Source: JAHBNG01 sp039028975 (GTDB taxonomy: Bacteria; Chloroflexota; Anaerolineae; Caldilineales; Caldilineaceae). From it: a stretch of 49,046 nt of DNA. Shown here piece by piece: positions 24,236 through 32,833 of the stretch (position 1 is the first letter of the stretch; every line of letters begins with the position of its first letter). A program made the translations under genes and the position numbers. The stretch lies in the NCBI GenBank assembly GCA_039028975.1, contig JBCCHB010000131.1, positions 1 to 49,046 on the forward strand, in the 5' to 3' direction. The notes under the pieces were generated by a model. That model did not search any database, was not told the DNA's origin, and saw nothing but the letters and a program-made list of their open reading frames with translations.

Positions 24236-25681
24236 TTACTGATACGTGTCCTTGTGGATAACGGAATTATCCGGAATAACTAGTGGCTGAGACTTACTAT
24301 TCACCAGTTGTACATTACCTTCAAGAACAACTTTGTTACCAAATCGTATATCACCTTCAATGCTCAAACCTGTGCAATGGGCTAACGAAGGAGCACCATA
24401 CGGAAATCGAATATGAAACCCGTCTATCATCTGAAAATAACGCTGATCCAAGCGAATTAATGGCCCTTCTGATATCTTTCCTCCAGTGTCTTCAAGGGTA
24501 GATCGCAAATAATAATCCTTATCCAGAAAATACAAATCGGACCAAATTAACAATAAATCATTCGTCGATTTAACAGGAATAAAGCGACGACGCGATACAC
24601 ATAGAGCTTGAGCGCCGGGAAATAGTGAAACCGCTGAACCAATAGAACTTTCCAATTGATATACTTTATGAGAAGTCGGTTGAGACGGGTTTACTGGCTT
24701 CTCATTTACAATCATTGGGAGACGAAGCTCAGTTGGTTTTTCTTTCAAATAGGTTTGTAAAGTAGGTAGGTGTAGCCATAAGTTATTTGTATTAAAGTAT
24801 GGATAACGAGATATATCTTGAAATTTCTTAAGATCATTTGTTGGGCACTGAGCTTCTGTTCGAATAATGAGATGACCATCTGACCTTTTTTGGGCTAAAT
24901 GTCCTCCTTTAATGTCGGCTAGAGTACGGTGAACCACTTCCATTAAAAACGGTGCGTTTTGTGAAATTATGTAGCCAAAAATCTTTGCATCGTATGTTGC
25001 CCCTAAATTGTCAGCATTACTTATGAATAAATATTTGATACCCTGAGTCAACAGTGATTGTAAGAGTCCGGTGGAACTTAAGGCTAATATCAAGTCTCCG
25101 TGACCCGGCGGATACCATTCCAATTGAGAATCATTCAAACCATTGACAGGTCCTAACCCATGTTTCCATATTTTAGGCATTCGATTTTGCAATAGAAGCA
25201 TAGGTACATTCTGTTTCAATTCGCCATATGATTTCAGAGCCTTCTGAATAGTTTTTTGAGTTAAAAAACTATTCAGAAGAATGAGTGGCACATTCGTTTT
25301 TGTATCTTTACATAGGCACGATATTTGTCCAATAATGATATCCAAGAAAGTAAGACCATCTTTTACCTTTAATAGAGATTTCGGACCCTTTAGGCCCATA
25401 CTCGAACCCATTCCTCCATTAAGTTTTAGTATTGCAAGTTGATCTAATGCCTCATTACCGATAAATTTATACTTCTCATCTAAATCATCTAAAGTGGCGA
25501 GATTCCTAATAGGTGATATTTTATCCTCGTCAATGTTATCTGATTCATTCGAGATTAATTTTGTGTAATATTGCCGAAATGCCTCAATAACACACTCTGA
25601 AATCTGACAGTTGCGCATTTTATTTTCAAATTCATTAAGCTGGGGTTGCGTATTAAGCATATTCAAATCTATATTTGACAC
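24236..25681 (-). CDS. UDPGP-type UTP:sugar-1-phosphate uridylyltransferase
   Basis: This 481-residue protein belongs to the eukaryotic-type UDP-glucose/UDP-HexNAc pyrophosphorylase family. The nucleotide-binding loop is LKLNGGMGSSMGLKGPKSLL (about 85-104), followed by LFISNADNLGA and EVVHRTLADIKGGHLA. It ends with a left-handed beta-helix tail. It would convert a sugar-1-phosphate and UTP to UDP-sugar and pyrophosphate. The frame begins at GTG 25681; ATG at 25660 is an alternative, and neither has a clear ribosome-binding site. It converges on the SorC gene with a 38-bp gap. Paired with a phosphorylase-like gene, it could re-activate the released sugar-1-phosphate on another nucleotide. Confidence 0.88.
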   Translation of the reverse strand: MSNIDLNMLNTQPQLNEFENKMRNCQISECVIEAFRQYYTKLISNESDNIDEDKISPIRNLATLDDLDEKYKFIGNEALDQLAILKLNGGMGSSMGLKGPKSLLKVKDGLTFLDIIIGQISCLCKDTKTNVPLILLNSFLTQKTIQKALKSYGELKQNVPMLLLQNRMPKIWKHGLGPVNGLNDSQLEWYPPGHGDLILALSSTGLLQSLLTQGIKYLFISNADNLGATYDAKIFGYIISQNAPFLMEVVHRTLADIKGGHLAQKRSDGHLIIRTEAQCPTNDLKKFQDISRYPYFNTNNLWLHLPTLQTYLKEKPTELRLPMIVNEKPVNPSQPTSHKVYQLESSIGSAVSLFPGAQALCVSRRRFIPVKSTNDLLLIWSDLYFLDKDYYLRSTLEDTGGKISEGPLIRLDQRYFQMIDGFHIRFPYGAPSLAHCTGLSIEGDIRFGNKVVLEGNVQLVNSKSQPLVIPDNSVIHKDTYQ

Positions 25682-25734
25682 TCAAAAAGTATTTGCGCTT
25701 CCTAATGCTATAAGTTAGTTTTAGCTTTTACTAA

Positions 25735-25789
25735 TTTGATGACCAAAGATTAGTTTCTCGATAGCGGATCTTGAACTTTGGTCATCAAA
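25735..25789. repeat. Perfect 14-bp inverted repeat
   Basis: TTTGATGACCAAAG (25735-25748) and its exact complement (25776-25789) enclose 27 nt in the gap between the ThDP enzyme and the uridylyltransferase, both on the minus strand. It may be a terminator-like structure or a short palindromic repeat. No U-run follows it. Confidence 0.75.
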
Positions 25790-25880
25790 GTAATCATAAG
25801 TGGAGGTTGCTACAGTAAGGGTGTTTGCGTGAGATATAACCACAAGCCACATACTGCACTCTTACTGCTCTTCATTAGTC

Positions 25881-27569
25881 TCACTTCGGCATCCACAACG
25901 GGGGGGCAATTCCCTCCACATGAGTCTTCACATCCACTACTGTTGGTCGCCCCGAAGAAAACGCCTGATCCAGTGCACTTGAAATTTCCGTCGGTTTCTT
26001 GACTGTAATCCCCAACGCACCCATCGACTCAGCCATGGCAGCAAAATCGCTATCCTCAAAGAGCCACAGCTCATCTGAACCCTTTGATCGACCACCGTAG
26101 GTACGCTCGACGCCACCCTGCTCTTGGTTGAGTGAATGGTTGTTGTTGACCACGATAACTGCTGGAATATTGCAGCGCACCGCCGTCTCCAGCTCAGTCA
26201 TGTGATACCAGATGCCGCCGTCACCAGTGAAACAGAGAACAGGCCGATCGGGCGCAGCACATTTGGCACCCAATGCAGCAGGCAGTCCCCAGCCTAGCGA
26301 ACCAGAGCAGCGGATAAAGCTCTGATTTGGATCGGTCAAGTCCATCATAGTACCAGTCCAGATGCCGGAATGACCTGTGTCGGAGACTAGAATGCCATTG
26401 GAGGGCAGGTACTCGGTCAACTCTTGGCAGAGGCGTTCAGGGCGTATTGGTTCAATGTCGGAATTCCACAGGTCACCCATATCTTCTCGCCATGCCTGAA
26501 CCAACTGCTGGACTCGCTTGACCCACTCAGAACGAGACGAATCAGCATCGGACGAATTAGAACCAGCAACCTCGAGCATGCGACGTAGCGTGTTACGTGC
26601 ATCGCCTTGAAGGCCAACCTCAACTGCATAGTTTCGACCAATCTCTTCCGGATTAATGTCTAGCTGTATGACTGGCGTACCCTGAGGTGGTATCTGATAA
26701 TCCTTGGTGACCTGTCCACCGCTATGGCTTCCGATGAAGAAGACTAAATCTGTTTCGCACATCGTCTGATTGGCACAGGCTCGGGAGTAGTTGCCTGGGG
26801 TCCCGACAGCCAACGGATGATCGTGAGGGAACATGGCCTTGGCGTTGAGCGCAGTGGCTACCGGGATCTGTAATTTCTCGGCAAAGGCAATTAACTCTTC
26901 TCTCGCTCCAGATGCCGTCACGCCGCCGCCAGCCAAGATGACCGGACGTTCAGCTTGAGCAATTCGCTGTAGCGCGGCGTTGATGCTATCCATGTCTGCC
27001 TCAGGACGGAACGGCGGCAGCTTAGTAAACGCCTCCTCCACAACCACTTCAAAGTCGTGCTCTTTATCCACTACACCCTGCCCGGCAATGCCCTCAAAGT
27101 CGAGATGCACGGGGCCAGGGGTACCTGTCATGGCCACTCGGAACGCTTGGCGCAGATACATGGGGAGATACTCTGGCGCGGAGACATAAGCACTGTACTT
27201 GGTCACTGCTGAGAAGGGGCCAACGTGATCGACTTCCTGATAGGCGTGTCGCAGCTGGTTGATTAGTAATTCTCGACCCGTAATGGCGATCACGGGTGAG
27301 CAGGCCAAGTAGGCATCCTGCAAACCGGCGGCCAAATTCGCAGCCCCAACCGATTGGGCCATGCAGAGGGCAGGGGCCTGCTTGACGCGGGCATACGCGT
27401 CAGCCATGTAGGCCGCGGCTTTTTCGCCATGGGTCTGGACCCGCTTGATTCCCAGATATTCCATCTCCATCAAGGCCCTAGGTCCAATATAGGGCATAAA
27501 GAAAACGTGGTCTATACCATATCCGTGAACAGTATCCGCGATAAATTTGCCGCCGCTCATTGTAGTCAT
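25881..27569 (-). CDS. ThDP-dependent enzyme, acetolactate synthase-like
   Basis: The 562-residue enzyme has the three ThDP domains: the N-terminal PYR domain with catalytic Glu (THGEKAAAYMADAYAR), a central domain (RPVILAGGGVTASGA), and a PP domain with the metal-binding GDGG...NN motif (FTGDGGIWYHMTELE then VVNNNHS). It would decarboxylate or ligate a 2-oxo acid. Benzoylformate decarboxylase, oxalyl-CoA decarboxylase and acetolactate synthase all share this frame, and I cannot choose among them. It is the third gene of a minus-strand operon with the zinc alcohol dehydrogenase and the acetoacetate-decarboxylase-like protein. Confidence 0.88.
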   Translation of the reverse strand: MTTMSGGKFIADTVHGYGIDHVFFMPYIGPRALMEMEYLGIKRVQTHGEKAAAYMADAYARVKQAPALCMAQSVGAANLAAGLQDAYLACSPVIAITGRELLINQLRHAYQEVDHVGPFSAVTKYSAYVSAPEYLPMYLRQAFRVAMTGTPGPVHLDFEGIAGQGVVDKEHDFEVVVEEAFTKLPPFRPEADMDSINAALQRIAQAERPVILAGGGVTASGAREELIAFAEKLQIPVATALNAKAMFPHDHPLAVGTPGNYSRACANQTMCETDLVFFIGSHSGGQVTKDYQIPPQGTPVIQLDINPEEIGRNYAVEVGLQGDARNTLRRMLEVAGSNSSDADSSRSEWVKRVQQLVQAWREDMGDLWNSDIEPIRPERLCQELTEYLPSNGILVSDTGHSGIWTGTMMDLTDPNQSFIRCSGSLGWGLPAALGAKCAAPDRPVLCFTGDGGIWYHMTELETAVRCNIPAVIVVNNNHSLNQEQGGVERTYGGRSKGSDELWLFEDSDFAAMAESMGALGITVKKPTEISSALDQAFSSGRPTVVDVKTHVEGIAPPLWMPK

Positions 27570-27591
27570 TTTGGTTTCTCCCTGTCTATAG

Positions 27592-27619
27592 AACCATGAA
27601 GGGATTGAAGGAAATGAAG
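27592..27619 (+). repeat. Solo arm of 28-bp dispersed repeat
   Basis: This sequence, beginning AACCATGAAGGGATTGAAGG, matches the terminal arms of the element at 35155-35322. It lies in the 99-bp gap upstream of the ThDP gene, where it could be a relic of a deleted element. Confidence 0.5.
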
Positions 27620-27668
27620 TTTTGTTTGAGAGACATCATAACCTCTGTATAATTCATGGTTACTTGTT

Positions 27669-28751
27669 TTATGTAAGATCCAACACGCTCCGTGCAACCT
27701 CGCCTTTGCGTAACGCCTCAAACGCCTCGTTTACATCCTCTAACTGATAGGTCCGTGTGACCAATTCATCCAGTTTGAGCTTACCTGCCTTATAGAGGTT
27801 AAGCAGCCGTGGAAAATCAACCCGCGGGCGGCAAGTTCCGTACATGGAGCCAATCACCATCTTCTCCGGCATCAGAATGCGCGCGTCGAAATCCACCGGT
27901 GTCTGCTCAGGCGCATGACCAACATAGACGGTTACCCCCCGCTTGCGGGTGCAGAGAATCGACTGTTTGAAAGGCGCCGAGACCAACCCAATGGCCTCAA
28001 ATGCATAGTGGACACCCTGTCCGTCAGTCAATTCCCGAATGGCCTCAACCGGATCAACTTGAGATGCGTTGACCGTATGGGTCGCCCCAAATAGCCTGCC
28101 CATTTCCAGCTTGTTGTCTGCAAGATCAACTGCAATGATCGGCTCAGCACCCGCAATGGCTGCCCCTTGAATCACATTTAGCCCTACACCACCACAACCA
28201 AAGACCGCCACGGATTTCCCAGGCTGCACGTTCGCTGTGTTGAGTGCCGCGCCCACGCCCGTCATGACGCCACAGCCAACGAGGGCGGCCTGTGGGAGGG
28301 GGATCTCTTTGTCGATGGGAATGACCACATCTTGTGGCACAATGGTCTCTGTGGCAAAGGTTCCCAAGCCGTTAAAGCGGTTCATGGAATCGCTTCGCTC
28401 CGGCTGAGTGGGGTTGCCCCGATGATCGGCAGGTTCATCACAACGGTTAGGGTAACCCTCTTGGCACATTTCGCATAGACCACAATTGCGCTTCCACGAG
28501 AGGACGACGTGATCCCCAACGCTTATGTTGCGTACGTCAGAGCCAATGGCCTCAACTACGCCTGCGCCTTCGTGGCCTAAAATGTTAGGCAGCGGCACAA
28601 AGGGCCATTCGCCCTTGATCACGTGCCAATCCGAATGGCAGACGCCGCTGGCCTCTAGCCGCACGCGCACTTGGTCATCCTCGAGATTGGGGAGATCAAA
28701 GGTTTCGATTTGCAGGGGGATATTGATGTCGTAGAGTACGGCTGCTTTCAT
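27669..28751 (-). CDS. Zinc-dependent alcohol dehydrogenase (MDR)
   Basis: This 360-residue enzyme has catalytic-zinc residues in GVCHSDWH and LGHEGAG, four structural Cys in NCGLCEMCQEGYPNRC, and the NAD motif VAVFGCGGVGLNVIQGA. It resembles class III-type alcohol dehydrogenases, including S-hydroxymethyl-thiol dehydrogenases. It would oxidise an alcohol or thiohemiacetal with NAD. The middle position between an acetoacetate-decarboxylase-like protein and a ThDP enzyme suggests it handles the aldehyde or alcohol of the same short pathway. Confidence 0.9.
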   Translation of the reverse strand: MKAAVLYDINIPLQIETFDLPNLEDDQVRVRLEASGVCHSDWHVIKGEWPFVPLPNILGHEGAGVVEAIGSDVRNISVGDHVVLSWKRNCGLCEMCQEGYPNRCDEPADHRGNPTQPERSDSMNRFNGLGTFATETIVPQDVVIPIDKEIPLPQAALVGCGVMTGVGAALNTANVQPGKSVAVFGCGGVGLNVIQGAAIAGAEPIIAVDLADNKLEMGRLFGATHTVNASQVDPVEAIRELTDGQGVHYAFEAIGLVSAPFKQSILCTRKRGVTVYVGHAPEQTPVDFDARILMPEKMVIGSMYGTCRPRVDFPRLLNLYKAGKLKLDELVTRTYQLEDVNEAFEALRKGEVARSVLDLT

Positions 28752-28873
28752 AGATTCCTCCTTTTTGAAGATGATTGGGTGAGTGGGTGTCTGGGTGAGA
28801 GGGGGACTCGCTCAGCACGAAATCACCTTCTCACCTCGGTCCCTGACACGTCATCATGCCTCCTAAAATTTGT

Positions 28874-29725
28874 CTAGCGCAGAATCCTTTGGTCGCTCAG
28901 ATCCTTGCCGCCTACCGAACGCGTCACGCTGCCGCCACGCCATTCAACCACGTCAAGATCGGCCAGGGCGTTGACAATGTTGTACTGGGTAGGCATATCT
29001 TCCCAGCGTGCTCTGTGGAACTCAACGGAACCGTCGCCGACCCAGCGCTCTTGGAGTTTGGCATTTGACCCTTCTGCAGGCGTAAGAACAGCATATTCGA
29101 TATCTGGGGTCCCCCATTCTCCTGTCCGAGGCATGTATTTGTAGTGGAGGGTACCCGCGCTTTTGTTCCCAGCTCTAGCTGCTCCGGAGTTAATCGCTGT
29201 TATTTCATCTTCAGACTGTTGGGTTGTATTCTCGACTTTGATGTCGATGAACTTGAAGCCCATCCAACTTCCGATGGAGTGATAGTCACCGCGCAGAATC
29301 GTCGGCTCTGGCAATTCACAGTAAATTTTGGAAAAACCCAACTCCTCTCTACCGGTGATAATGGGGTCAGTCAAATTTTCCCAGAGCACAGTAAGAAATG
29401 AGCCAGTGACCGCGCCATCATCGCCGTTGAAGGTCGCTGGAATGGTGACACCCATAACGCTATAACCGCGACCAGCCAACCATTCAATCTCCTTCATGTG
29501 GGTTACATAAACTGATGCAATCGGATCGCCAGCCAGCTCAAAACGGGGGGGAAGAAGGTTTTCAAGCTGCTCTTTTTTGCCCAAAAAGCTAACGGCAATG
29601 GTCAGTGATTTAGGATTATCTATACAGTCAAATCCCTTGCCATCAGGACCACAGCGGGGACCGGTGCGGGGACCAAAATGAGTGGGCATACGATACATCT
29701 TGCCAGGTTGAAATTCGTAGGACAT
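28874..29725 (-). CDS. Acetoacetate decarboxylase-like protein
   Basis: The 283-residue protein shows the acetoacetate decarboxylase family pattern, including the region around the Schiff-base Lys (GREELGFSKIYCELPEP) and LPPRFELAGDPIASVYVT. I chose the ATG at 29725 because AAAGGAG lies 5 nt upstream; the frame extends to 29785 without a comparable site. Members of this family include decarboxylases but also hydratase-aldolases, so the reaction is uncertain. It is the first gene of the minus-strand operon with the two genes that follow. Confidence 0.82.
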   Translation of the reverse strand: MSYEFQPGKMYRMPTHFGPRTGPRCGPDGKGFDCIDNPKSLTIAVSFLGKKEQLENLLPPRFELAGDPIASVYVTHMKEIEWLAGRGYSVMGVTIPATFNGDDGAVTGSFLTVLWENLTDPIITGREELGFSKIYCELPEPTILRGDYHSIGSWMGFKFIDIKVENTTQQSEDEITAINSGAARAGNKSAGTLHYKYMPRTGEWGTPDIEYAVLTPAEGSNAKLQERWVGDGSVEFHRARWEDMPTQYNIVNALADLDVVEWRGGSVTRSVGGKDLSDQRILR

Positions 29726-29927
29726 GGGTTCTCCTTTTATGTGATTATTCAACAAACTTTTCTGGCTCAAAGGGATCTCGTACATTCGGCAGACTCAGTA
29801 CAAGCGCGGCTGAGAGTAGAGAGAGTGGGGGCCGATAAGGTTCACGATTGTCAACCACATGAGTTCCAAGAGAACCAGGGGAGTTACCTTGGCAATTCTG
29901 CCATTAGTTGACGATATTTACAAGGAT

Positions 29928-30036
29928 CAGTCGTTCACGATTTGGAGGAGGCATTCTCTAATGCCGGATTCTCTCCCTGAACGCCCCATTAGAGAATGCT
30001 CACTCCGCGGGATTTACCTACTTTCGTGAACGACTG
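29928..30036. repeat. Nested inverted-repeat element (109 bp)
   Basis: Outer perfect 13-bp arms CAGTCGTTCACGA (29928-29940) and its complement (30024-30036), and inner perfect 13-bp arms GCATTCTCTAATG (29951-29963) and its complement (29987-29999). It looks like a small non-autonomous element or structured palindrome. No coding potential. Confidence 0.75.
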
Positions 30037-30091
30037 AGGATGAATAATGGGGAAACTGCCGGCTCATCAGGGAAAATGGGTGAAGCGAATG

Positions 30092-30210
30092 GTAGGTCAC
30101 GTCCCCATCTTCTGGAAACAAGCTTGCAATGTGACAGATATGGACGACCCACTGGAGATCAAGTCTCTGACGGGATCTGCCAAGCTTGTCACTTTGCAAA
30201 AGTGACCTAC
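30092..30210. repeat. Second inverted-repeat element in the same gap
   Basis: Perfect 9-bp arms GTAGGTCAC (30092-30100) and GTGACCTAC (30202-30210), with further imperfect symmetry inside (AAGCTTG near 30120 and 30182). Together with the elements on both sides it fills the roughly 1-kb non-coding gap 29786-30787, in which I see no gene. Confidence 0.5.
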
Positions 30211-30247
30211 AGCATCTCATTGCACTGTGTTGAAAACCGTTTTTCGT

Positions 30248-30268
30248 TCTGAGGTGAAACCTCGCTAG
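30248..30268. repeat. 21-bp dispersed repeat, copy 1
   Basis: TCTGAGGTGAAACCTCGCTA plus G recurs with one mismatch at 35338-35358. The core GAGGT-GAA-ACCTC forms a short hairpin. Confidence 0.6.
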
Positions 30269-30345
30269 GCATACTACCGAGTCGTATTTATCTGCCTGAA
30301 GTCTTCTATTCAGATGAATCATGATATACTCTTATTGTATCGTTG

Positions 30346-30524
30346 TAACGGAATCAGTGGTTAGTGGGGCACTGGAACTACAGCGGATTCGGGGAAGTGG
30401 CGGATTAGCCTTATCGGTTACCGAAAAGGGATCGATTGAAGAACCGATGCTGGTTATGCCCCAATAAAAAATCAGTTGAATCCCCGAATCCGCTGTAGTT
30501 TAGGCGCAACCACAGATTCCGTTA
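30346..30524. mobile_element. MITE-like element with nested inverted repeats (179 bp)
   Basis: Outer arms TAACGGAATC (30346-30355) and GATTCCGTTA (30515-30524), then GTGGTT (30357-30362) with AACCAC (30508-30513), then perfect 20-bp inner arms at 30376-30395 and 30481-30500. The arms collectively pair over about 36 nt each side with small internal loops. No transposase. It could be a MITE or a structured RNA. Confidence 0.7.
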
Positions 30525-30787
30525 GAAACAGGAAACATCCTCTGAATTGCAATTATCGAATTGAATTTCACCAATTGATATAGTCCAACCAACCTTTTTT
30601 CCCTAACTTGGCACTCTTCCTATAACGCAAGCCTTCACCGGTGACCTTGCTCAATTCAGTTAATCAACAGATACATATTCAGTATATCGCAACCACACAG
30701 GAAGCCTTTCATCTGTGGGGCTAGATTGGCACAGGGCTTTTCTGCTGAGCTGAGATTTACTGACAGTCGACTCAATTTGAATTCACT

Positions 30788-32524
30788 ATGGATAATCTGA
30801 CAGACCTAATTCTTTCTGCTCAAGCAGGGGATACAACGGCCTTTGGCAAATTGGTAGAGCGGTTTCAGGATATGGCATTTGCTCTCGCCTATGCCAAAGT
30901 TGGCCACCTTCAGCAGGCTGAAGATGTTGCTCAAGAAGCCTTTGTTGAAGCTTACCTGCATATTGATCGTTTAGAATCACCCCATGCATTTGTTAGTTGG
31001 TTTCGCACCATTGTCAATCGACAGAGCAATCGTTTTTTAAGAAAAATGCAACCTGTCTTTTGCATAATTGAGCAGGCTGATCAGATTTCAGAGGAAAGCC
31101 CCTCACTAACGGCGCAAGCAGAAACCCGTGAAATGCAAGAGACCATCCATGCTGCAATTCAGACCCTGCCCGAGAACGAACGACAAGCCATAGCACTCTT
31201 CTACATTGCCGGGTGTTCTCAAAAAGAGATAGCCAAGATGCTAGACGTTCGTCTCTCTACGGTCAAGAGCCGATTGTACGAAGCGCGTCAACAGTTACGC
31301 GAAAGGATGACACAAATGGCTGAAGAATATCTACAAAATCAGCGTCCGTCCAGCGACTCGAATTTTACCAAAAAAGTGATGGCATTGATCGAAGCTATTG
31401 AGACAGGAAACACAAGCAAAGCAACTATGCTAATAGAAGAGGACGAGCGCTTGCTAGAGATTCCTGGAAAGCTATCCTATGGCACAGACAGGCTGCCACC
31501 CCTTTTCCTGGCGATTGAGAAAGGCAATTTGCCAATGATAGATTATCTGCTCTCCAAAGGAGTTGATGTCAACGGTAAGAGTGAACAAGGATGGACACCC
31601 CACTTCTACGCCCTTAATTGGAATCATTCAGTGGATATTGCAGCCTATCTGCGCGAGCGCGGTGCTGTTCCAGATATTTATTCCATTACTTGGATGGGGA
31701 AGCTGGATCAGCTCAAAGCATTGGTAGAGGAGACGCCGATGCTTGTCTGTGCCAAGGGGCCAGAGGATGTGACGCTGCTTCACTTTGCACCAACGGTCGA
31801 GGTAGCCCAATATCTGCTGGACAACGGTGCTAATATCAACGCGCTGGACGAGCATGGTAAGCCGCCGGTGGGTTATCGCTTTGTCCACGAAGTGAATCAG
31901 TTCTTGCTAGAACAAGGAGCGGTCGTCAATGACATTATGCTCGCCTGTGAAGTGGGCGCCACCGAGGTGGTGGACGCTCTGTTGGATGCCGATCCCCAGC
32001 TTGCATTCTTCAAAACTGATAATGGCACAACACCACTACTCCGTGCCGCGCTAAACGGACATATTGAGGTGGTAAAACGCCTTTTGGCGCTTAACAAGAG
32101 CGTCAACTATACCAACAGCGGCTGGGGATTTGCGCCAATTCTCGCAGCAGCTCTCGCCGGGCATCTGGAAATTATTCAGCTTTTGGTTGAGCTTGGAGCC
32201 GATGTCAATATCCGATTGGGCAGAGCAAATGAAACCGCACTTCACTTGGCTATGCACAGCCAAAGCCCCTTGATTGCCAAATTTCTCTTGGAGAATGGTG
32301 CCGAAGTTGATGCAAAGGCTCGTAATGGGGCTACTCCGCTTCACTGGGCTGTCAAAGAGAGTAGCCCTGAATGCATCCAGCTGCTGCTGGATTACGGCGC
32401 TGATCCAAAGTTCACTTCGGACTTGCTAGAAGAGTCTCCACTCATGCGAGCAGAGAGACTTGGCCGTGAGGATATTTTATCTCTGCTTGGGGGGCTTGAG
32501 GTTAAATCACCCAAGTTTCCCTGA
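30788..32524 (+). CDS. ECF sigma factor fused to ankyrin repeats
   Basis: The 578-residue protein starts with an ECF sigma: region 2 (about 6-75; QAEDVAQEAFVEAYLHIDRL) and region 4 (about 115-165; LPENERQAIALFYIAGCSQKEIAKMLDVRLSTVKSRLYEA). From about 195 to the end there are ankyrin-type repeats (for example TPLLRAALNGHIEVVKRLLAL, TALHLAMHSQSPLIAKFLLE and TPLHWAVKESSPECIQLLLD). There is no adjacent anti-sigma gene, so the ankyrin part may hold the regulatory role by binding a partner. The ATG at 30788 has no clear ribosome-binding site. Targets unknown. Confidence 0.88.
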   Translation: MDNLTDLILSAQAGDTTAFGKLVERFQDMAFALAYAKVGHLQQAEDVAQEAFVEAYLHIDRLESPHAFVSWFRTIVNRQSNRFLRKMQPVFCIIEQADQISEESPSLTAQAETREMQETIHAAIQTLPENERQAIALFYIAGCSQKEIAKMLDVRLSTVKSRLYEARQQLRERMTQMAEEYLQNQRPSSDSNFTKKVMALIEAIETGNTSKATMLIEEDERLLEIPGKLSYGTDRLPPLFLAIEKGNLPMIDYLLSKGVDVNGKSEQGWTPHFYALNWNHSVDIAAYLRERGAVPDIYSITWMGKLDQLKALVEETPMLVCAKGPEDVTLLHFAPTVEVAQYLLDNGANINALDEHGKPPVGYRFVHEVNQFLLEQGAVVNDIMLACEVGATEVVDALLDADPQLAFFKTDNGTTPLLRAALNGHIEVVKRLLALNKSVNYTNSGWGFAPILAAALAGHLEIIQLLVELGADVNIRLGRANETALHLAMHSQSPLIAKFLLENGAEVDAKARNGATPLHWAVKESSPECIQLLLDYGADPKFTSDLLEESPLMRAERLGREDILSLLGGLEVKSPKFP

Positions 32525-32592
32525 ATCCGCGGCCCTCATCTCCTCGTGTCACCCGTTCCCTGCTTTTTGGATGCACCCCGTCGGGAGTATAT

Positions 32593-32771
32593 TACTTTGG
32601 GCGCGAGAGTGCATTGCACCCGGTTGAACCCGCTTGACAAAGCCGAAATCGTCAACTGGGTGCGTTGCATTCGGGTTATGTATCGAATGCAACCCACTGC
32701 TGGGCTTCTGGTGGAACGGTCTTATCGATTTTTCAACATCCGTCAATTCTTCTTCTCTTGCCCCCAAACTT
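32593..32771. mobile_element. MITE family B, copy 1
   Basis: Terminal inverted repeats begin TTTGGGCGCGAGAG at 32596 and end CTCTTGCCCCCAAA at 32768 (12 of 14 positions match). The interior shares CAACTGGGTGCGTTGCATTC and other blocks with the copy at 41610-41790, including a conserved 10-bp hairpin GTTGCATTCG/CGAATGCAAC with a different loop. It occupies most of the 309-bp gap between the sigma-ankyrin gene and the AAA-ATPase; I see nothing else there. Confidence 0.8.
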
Positions 32772-32833
32772 AGAGGATCCCCACCCCGTCTCGGATAGGG
32801 CAATATGGTGTCATCGCATGGTATAATAAAAAG

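Noticed and set aside
29786..30787. CRISPR array suspected from repeats in the 1-kb gap.
   Set aside because: The repeats are inverted and different from one another, not regularly spaced direct repeats; there are no cas genes.
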